A DNA stretch of 10,154 nt from Candidatus Methanoperedens sp. (GTDB taxonomy: Archaea > Halobacteriota > Methanosarcinia > Methanosarcinales > Methanoperedenaceae): positions 1-10,154 of the forward strand of contig JAPZAN010000157.1 in the NCBI GenBank assembly GCA_027460605.1, read 5' to 3'. Positions 6,140 through 10,154 of this stretch are shown here, piece after piece; the stretch's first letter is position 1; each line of letters starts with the position of its first letter. The notes under the pieces were generated by a model. It did not search any database. It was not told where the DNA came from and was given only the letters and a program-made list of their open reading frames with translations. Position numbers and translations under genes: made by a program.

Positions 6140-7000
6140 CTAAAATAATCACATTTCATTTGCGATAGAACTATGCACTTAATTATTGAGATACTCCCCT
6201 ATCCTGTCAAGACCTTCCCTGATATTTTCAAGGCTGCTGGCATACGAGAACCGAATATACCCTTCGGCGCCGTCACCGAAATCGATTCCAGGCGTTACTG
6301 CCACGCCTGCTTCTTCAAGGATGCGCCTGCTGAGTAAAAGCGAATCAGAACCGAACTTTTTTGCGTTTGCAAGAACGTAATAAGCTCCCTCAGGCTCGCT
6401 TTTTATCCCGAATCCGAGCTTTGAAAGACGCTTCAGGATGTACCGCCTCCTGCTGTCATACGTGGCGACCATCTCCTTTACATGCTCCTGCGGTCCTTGA
6501 AGCGCCGCTATCCCTGCATGCTGGACAAAACTGTTGGCGCAGATAAAGAAATTCTGCTGGAGCTTCTGGAGCGGCCTGATATATTCTGCAGGGGCGATGA
6601 GATATCCAAGCCTCCAGCCTGTCATTGCGTACAGCTTTGAAAAACCGTTTAATACAAAAGCGTTACCTGTATATTCAAGGATGGAATGGTCTTTGCCTTT
6701 ATAGATTAAGCCCTGGTATATCTCATCAGAGATTACAGGAATCTTGCCTGCAACCTCTGCTATTCCCTTCATGGTTTGGGGAGGCATTACGTACCTGTGG
6801 GATTGCAGGGTGAATTTATCAATATGGCTTTCGAGCTTGAAGTCATTGCACCCGCAACCGCCCCAGGCTCCAGCCCGAAACCTTCTTCCTCGTGGGTATA
6901 TGCAAATACAGGTTCTCCACCCAGGTATTCCACAAAGTTAGGGTAGCAGGCATAATAGGGATTGGACATCACCACTTCATCGCCCGGGTCAAGCAGCCCC

Positions 7001-7007
7001 ATGAAAA
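7001..7007. repeat. 7-bp direct repeat, left flank of the insertion
   Basis: ATGAAAA, identical to 7213-7219. Removing one copy and the DNA between rejoins the aminotransferase coding sequence, so it is probably a target-site duplication. Confidence 0.75.
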
Positions 7008-7212
7008 CCTTTAGGAAAGGTTTATCAAAAACCGTTGCGCCGCTTTACTTCGCAGACACGTATGCCCACAGGCATACGTGGATACCGCATAAAGCGAGGT
7101 GTCGCTTTTCAAACGACGGGTATGGTGCGCCATACCCGGACACGCCCTCCCGTTCGCAAAGCGTGTCGAAGACAGGCGTGACTCGGTACGTCATAAAGGG
7201 GCGTAACCCTTT
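7008..7212. mobile_element. 205-bp hairpin-rich non-coding insertion (MITE-like or structured-RNA element)
   Basis: Inserted in the aminotransferase gene between exact copies of ATGAAAA. It carries no credible coding frame. It is built almost entirely of inverted repeats, in order: AAACCTTT/AAAGGTTT (7005-7023, loop AGG), CACGTATGCC/GGCATACGTG (7057-7080, loop CACA), AAAGCGA/TCGCTTT (7091-7108, loop GGTG), CGGGTATGG/CCATACCCG (7117-7138, loop TGCG), GACACGC/GCGTGTC (7139-7167, 15-base loop) or the alternative CACGCC/GGCGTG (7141-7180), and TCATAAAGGG/CCCTTTATGA (7191-7216, 6-base loop). The two ends are not inverted copies of each other; each end is its own palindrome that reaches into the flanking repeat. 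That resembles IS200/IS605-derived, palindrome-associated elements, although a 7-bp duplication is not typical of that family. Origin and mechanism are unknown to me. Confidence 0.8.
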
Positions 7213-7219
7213 ATGAAAA
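7213..7219. repeat. 7-bp direct repeat, right flank of the insertion
   Basis: ATGAAAA, second copy of 7001-7007. Its first four bases form the outer pairs of the right-end hairpin of the insertion. Confidence 0.75.
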
Positions 7220-7533
7220 GCAAAAGCAGCGCGGGGCTGGTTCCCGATGTAATGACAATCTGCTGCGGACTATTTCAAGGTTGAACTTTTGGTTGTAATA
7301 TTGCGCCACTGCTTCCCGGAGTTCCGGCAGGCCCAGACTGTGGGTGTATTTTGTCTCTCCGGCTTTCAGGGCATTTGACGCTGCCTCGCAGATATGCGGC
7401 GCTGTGGGGAAATCGGGCTCGCCAATCTCAAGATGGATTATGCTTTTGCCTGCGCGCTCAAGTTCCTTCGCCCGCTCAAGGACTTCCATTACATGGAACG
7501 GGGGGATTTTTTCGGATTTCCGGGAGAACATTA

Positions 7534-8670
7534 CTAATACCGCTCCAGGATATTATACAGCGTATCCCGTTTCGCAACAGGGCGCCCCATTTTTTTCGCA
7601 ATGTGCACAAACTCATCTATACTCTTGCTGTGGAAAGGCACGCCCGCCGCCCTGACCACGTTCTCTTCTATCATCGTCCCGCCAAGGTCGTTTGCCCCGT
7701 AATTCAACGCCACCTGGGCAACGGAAAGACCCTGCGTAACCCAGGATGCCTGTATGTTTTTGATATAGCCATTGAGAAGAATGCGCGACACTGCGACCAT
7801 CTTCAGGTAATCCACCCCTGTTGAAGTCCCGCTCAATTGCGTATTTTCTGACTGGAAGCTCCACGGGATGAATGCTGTGAACCCATCATATTTTTCCTGC
7901 ATGTCGCGTACGCGAAGGATGTGTTTCACCCGCTCTTTGAGTGTCTCGGCATGCCCGAAGACCATGGTCGCTGTGGTCGGGATACCAAGCGAATGGGCAG
8001 CCAGCATCACCTCCTGCCACTTTTTCCATCCAATCTTATTGGGAGATACGCTGTTTCGCACGCGGTCATCCAGGATTTCAGCACCGCCGCCCGGTATGGA
8101 ATCAAGCCCAGCGTCATGGAGACGTGATATTGTTTCCTTGATACCTGCTCCGTATAACTTTGAGATATGTACGACCTCAGGCGGCGAGAAGGCGTGCATC
8201 TGGACATTAAATCTTTTTTTTACCTGACGCAGCATCTCTTCATAATAATCGATCGGGATATCGGGATTCAGCCCTCCCTGCAGGAGAATCTGTGTCGCTC
8301 CGAGCCTGACCGCCTCATCGATTTTTGCCAGGATATCATCGATTGTCAGCACGTATGCATCCTTTGCATCTGGTTCCCTGTAGAATGCACAGAATTTGCA
8401 TTTTGAAGAGCAGATGTTGGTATAATTTATATTCCGGTCAACGACGAAAGTGACAAGCTCTCCGGCGCTTTGTTTTCTCAACTCGTCCGCCGCTGCGCCC
8501 AGAAGGTTTAGGTTGGTACTTTCAAGAAGCGAAACTCCTTCTTGCAGTCCGATTGGTTCATCAGTCCCCTTAATCCCCGTATTTAAATACAGGGTCTCCA
8601 AGGCACGCCTCAGGATTTCAGAAATGGCATCGTTATCCGAGAATTTTTTTACGATTTCAAAATTTGTCAT
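7534..8670 (-). CDS. mqnC: cyclic dehypoxanthinyl futalosine synthase MqnC (radical SAM, menaquinone)
   Basis: A 378-residue radical SAM enzyme of the CofH/MqnC/MqnE group. The cluster motif is CSSKCKFC (C87, C91, C94), preceded by VDRNINYTNI. I prefer MqnC over CofH because of AFYREP after the cluster, TQILLQGGLNPDIP, HAFSPPEVVHI, GLDSIPGGGAEIL (CofH normally has LPGTAAEIL), GFTAFIPWSFQ, IQASWVTQG and GANDLGGTMIEENVV. MqnC cyclises dehypoxanthine futalosine in the futalosine route to menaquinone. The N-terminal 40 residues look less conserved. The ATG at 8670 follows AGAGGAG by about 11 bases and overlaps the displaced tail of the pterin gene by 14 bp, implying coupling. The aminotransferase begins 2 bp after its stop. 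CofH (F420) remains the alternative. Confidence 0.88.
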   Translation of the reverse strand: MTNFEIVKKFSDNDAISEILRRALETLYLNTGIKGTDEPIGLQEGVSLLESTNLNLLGAAADELRKQSAGELVTFVVDRNINYTNICSSKCKFCAFYREPDAKDAYVLTIDDILAKIDEAVRLGATQILLQGGLNPDIPIDYYEEMLRQVKKRFNVQMHAFSPPEVVHISKLYGAGIKETISRLHDAGLDSIPGGGAEILDDRVRNSVSPNKIGWKKWQEVMLAAHSLGIPTTATMVFGHAETLKERVKHILRVRDMQEKYDGFTAFIPWSFQSENTQLSGTSTGVDYLKMVAVSRILLNGYIKNIQASWVTQGLSVAQVALNYGANDLGGTMIEENVVRAAGVPFHSKSIDEFVHIAKKMGRPVAKRDTLYNILERY

Positions 8671-8769
8671 CCTGTGAATAGCTCCTCTTGAATTTCAGGG
8701 CAAGTTCGGCTTTCATTAGTTCTCTTCCGAGATAACCTGCATGGTCAAGGCGTGAAACAAGCCCAAGCC
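8657..8769 (-). pseudogene. C-terminal segment of the pterin-synthase-like gene, displaced in frame
   Basis: Continuing past the stop at 8770 in another minus-strand frame gives DVLETIIRLGLVSRLDHAGY, then LGRELMKAELALKFKRSYSQ and DDKF, ending at 8657. This is the conserved end (LGLVSRL-HAAYLGREL-KAE-AL) I associate with dihydropteroate-synthase-like archaeal proteins. An in-frame stop (TGA) just upstream shows it cannot be a separate gene starting earlier. It overlaps the mqnC start by 14 bp, as an intact upstream gene would. Confidence 0.75.
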
Positions 8770-10056
8770 TTATGATTGTTTCAAGAACATCCTTTCATTT
8801 GTAATCTCGATTTTAAAACAGCCTGCCGGGTCAAGATGCCATTTCCCGTTTCCTTTTGCTACTGTTGCATTTTCAGGAAGCAGACCGAACTCCCGCCTTC
8901 TTTTCTCTTTTATCGCAAACATATCAATTCCCAGGTCTTTCGGGGCGCTTCCCCTCTCTCTTGCAAGCGCCATCATCATAGAGGCGGTTTTTAATTCTGA
9001 CACGCTGTTATGGGCTTTTGAGCTGAATTCGGGCGTGAAGAGGACGCTTGCGCCAAGTTCCATGGCAATTCCCGATAGCATGGCATTCACCCCTATCGAA
9101 TCGGCATCGATAAGCTCTGTCACATTGCCGATGCCAAAAAAAAGCGGCGTTTCCCTGTCGCGTTTCCTGAACTCGTAATACCTGTCTATCGATTCCGCAA
9201 GACCGTGACCCGCAGGTTCTAGCACTGGGTCGGCGATGATATTCTTGATTCCTGAATTTTGGGCATATTCAATATTTTTAAATAAACTCTCCAGATCCTC
9301 AACGCAGTCGGGAATTATTACGGCAGCAGCGGAACTCCGGACGATATTATCCCTTACTTCAGGGATATTTTCTGAATTTAAACTGAGCACGATATCTATC
9401 CCGGAATCAAGAGCCGTATTGATTAGCACAGGGTCAAGAGTATCGATGCTCAATGGGGCATCAGTCGCTGATTTTGCAGTTTTCACTGCTGCTCTCACTT
9501 TGTCAGGCTTTGTGTCAAGTGAAATTCCAAGGTCGATGATATCAGCTCCCCGTTTTACAAAATATGAGATTTTTTTGGCGAGCTCGTTCTGGGTCAAATG
9601 CCCCGCATCCACTATCTCGGCCATCACCTTCATTCGGGAATCCCCGCCGAGCTTTACTCCTTTTAACGTTAATGGCGAAACTGACCTGTCTTCAATTTCG
9701 ATTGTCTTTTCAAATGCGCTGCTTCGCCTTTTTTCCAACAACAGCTCACATGCAGGGATTTTTCTGGAAAAAGCGATGGTATCTGCAAAGGAAATAACAA
9801 AATCAAGGTCAACCGCATGTTTTGGCCCGAGCCTTATTTGCGTGTTGAGCTCTTTTTCAAGTCCTGAAAAATCACCTGAGGCAAGACCGGGAATGAGAAC
9901 AAGGTCATATTTTTTGGCTGGCATTGAAAGGCGAAGAAGCGCGGGAGTAACAAAAGCCGCAACCTCTATATCCAGTACGAGAACATCGGCTTCATCCTGT
10001 ACTGACTTTTTTACTGTATTCTCTGCCAGTTTCCCTGTTACTACGAGGATATGCAT
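8770..10056 (-). CDS. dihydropteroate-synthase-like protein (methanopterin biosynthesis family), C-terminus frameshifted
   Basis: A 428-codon frame of the archaeal dihydropteroate-synthase-related family of about 490-500 residues. The N-terminal segment (MHILVVTGKLAENTVKKSV, about 1-120) is the family's own domain. The pterin-binding TIM barrel follows, with GADIIDLGISLDTKPDKV (170-187), PLSIDTLDP (201-209) and NIIADPVLEPAGHG further on. By family it is thought to act in joining the pterin to the aryl moiety of tetrahydromethanopterin; the exact reaction is not certain. The frame ends with EITNERMFLKQS, whereas the conserved C-terminal block lies downstream out of frame (8769-8657). Roughly 20-30 codons appear lost at the junction around 8780-8795. 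The start is 1 bp after the MarC-like stop with no clear ribosome site, so translation is probably coupled. Core domains are intact; whether the truncated product works is unknown. Confidence 0.85.
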   Translation of the reverse strand: MHILVVTGKLAENTVKKSVQDEADVLVLDIEVAAFVTPALLRLSMPAKKYDLVLIPGLASGDFSGLEKELNTQIRLGPKHAVDLDFVISFADTIAFSRKIPACELLLEKRRSSAFEKTIEIEDRSVSPLTLKGVKLGGDSRMKVMAEIVDAGHLTQNELAKKISYFVKRGADIIDLGISLDTKPDKVRAAVKTAKSATDAPLSIDTLDPVLINTALDSGIDIVLSLNSENIPEVRDNIVRSSAAAVIIPDCVEDLESLFKNIEYAQNSGIKNIIADPVLEPAGHGLAESIDRYYEFRKRDRETPLFFGIGNVTELIDADSIGVNAMLSGIAMELGASVLFTPEFSSKAHNSVSELKTASMMMALARERGSAPKDLGIDMFAIKEKRRREFGLLPENATVAKGNGKWHLDPAGCFKIEITNERMFLKQS

Positions 10057-10057
10057 T

Positions 10058-10154
10058 TTAACTCAGGCCGAATATTCCTTTAATTCCCGTAGAGATAAAA
10101 TCAACCGCTATAGCCGCCAGGAAAAGACCCATCAATCGTGTCATTACAAGCATG
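10058..10154 (-). CDS. MarC family integral membrane protein, C-terminal end only
   Basis: The last 31 codons visible read MLVMTRLMGLFLAAIAVDFI, then STGIKGIFGLS and stop. The pattern TR-MGL-LAAIAV-FI--GIKGIF matches the final membrane helix of MarC (UPF0056) proteins, six-helix inner-membrane proteins of unknown function once wrongly linked to multiple antibiotic resistance. The gene continues past the right edge; the first Met seen here is internal. Its stop is 1 bp from the pterin-synthase-like ATG, so they share an operon, though no functional link is evident. Confidence 0.75.
   Translation of the reverse strand, partial: MLVMTRLMGLFLAAIAVDFISTGIKGIFGLS

Larger units (their letters stand above)
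6179..7531 (-). pseudogene. class I PLP-dependent aminotransferase, interrupted and frameshifted
   Basis: Fold-type I aminotransferase of the aspartate/aromatic group. Seen in order: FSRKSEKIPPFHVMEVLERA at the N terminus, LEIGEPDFPTAP, KYTHSLGLPELREAVAQYY, then broken; SNPYYACYPNFVEYLGGEP, NSPCNPTG; SDEIYQGL; NGFSKLYAMTGWRLGY with the PLP lysine; and GYIRFSYASS near the end. Three lesions: a missing base near 7267-7268 (GTCCGCAG for expected GTCCCGCAG); a 205-bp insertion plus 7-bp duplication (net 212 bp) splitting LLLLF from MGLLDPGD; and a missing base near 6790 (ACGTAATG for ACGGTAATG). Undoing all three gives 1143 bp, a 380-residue protein with stop. The start lies 2 bp after the mqnC stop, so it was the last gene of that operon. 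Substrate unknown. The two single-base losses could be sequencing errors; the insertion cannot. Confidence 0.93.

Noticed and set aside
7008..7212. CRISPR array or tandem repeat explanation for the insertion
   Set aside because: The hairpin arms differ from one another and there is no regularly repeated unit with spacers.
6962..7216. Plus-strand 84-codon open frame spanning the 205-bp insertion
   Set aside because: It begins in antisense aminotransferase sequence, has no ribosome site and resembles no protein I know; the insertion is better explained by its hairpins.
7534..8670. CofH (FO synthase subunit 2) assignment
   Set aside because: The post-cluster AFYREP, the LDSIPGGGAEIL motif and the IPWSFQ segment fit MqnC better; kept as the alternative.
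8671..8769. A separate small gene between mqnC and the pterin-synthase-like gene
   Set aside because: Its translation is the conserved C-terminal tail of the pterin-synthase-like family, so it is a displaced part of that gene.

Overview
The window looks like a chromosomal segment of a euryarchaeon. Archaeal hallmarks are the archaeal D-aminoacyl-tRNA deacylase DtdA, a VAT/Cdc48 AAA ATPase, archaeal Dph2 (diphthamide), a dihydropteroate-synthase-like protein of the methanopterin type, and TATA-box-like promoters. The gene after the pterin gene reads best as MqnC of the futalosine menaquinone pathway rather than CofH. Menaquinone together with tetrahydromethanopterin chemistry fits a Methanoperedens-like (ANME-2d) or Archaeoglobus-like lineage. 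That placement is inference from family knowledge, not from a search.

Layout. 1-3477 (minus): cdc48/VAT (broken), then a small PRC-barrel protein with a perfect in-frame 45-bp duplication, then dtdA running off the left edge. 3478-4077: two intergenic regions flanking a 63-aa YHS-domain protein (minus), with several inverted repeats. 4078-4311 (plus): a small conserved-looking membrane protein. 4354-4439 (minus): tRNA-Ser(CGA). 4503-6139 (plus): an S4/FtsJ RNA methyltransferase and dph2, sharing one base, a translation-modification pair. 6179-10154 (minus): an apparent operon of a MarC-family membrane protein (3' end only), the pterin-synthase-like gene, mqnC and a class I aminotransferase.

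The most unusual material is damage and rearrangement in otherwise conserved genes. (i) The aminotransferase is interrupted by a 205-bp, hairpin-rich, apparently non-coding insertion flanked by a 7-bp direct repeat, and also carries two single-base frameshifts. Undoing all three restores one 380-residue frame. (ii) cdc48 has lost roughly 235 bp of its first ATPase domain, out of frame. (iii) The pterin-synthase-like gene is frameshifted just before its conserved C-terminal segment, which survives in another frame. (iv) The PRC-barrel gene has the tandem duplication. Either this locus is decaying and rearranging, or the assembly contains errors; reads across the four junctions would decide. The insertion is the best candidate for an undescribed element: a chain of at least five hairpins with small loops that looks like a non-autonomous mobile element or a structured RNA.
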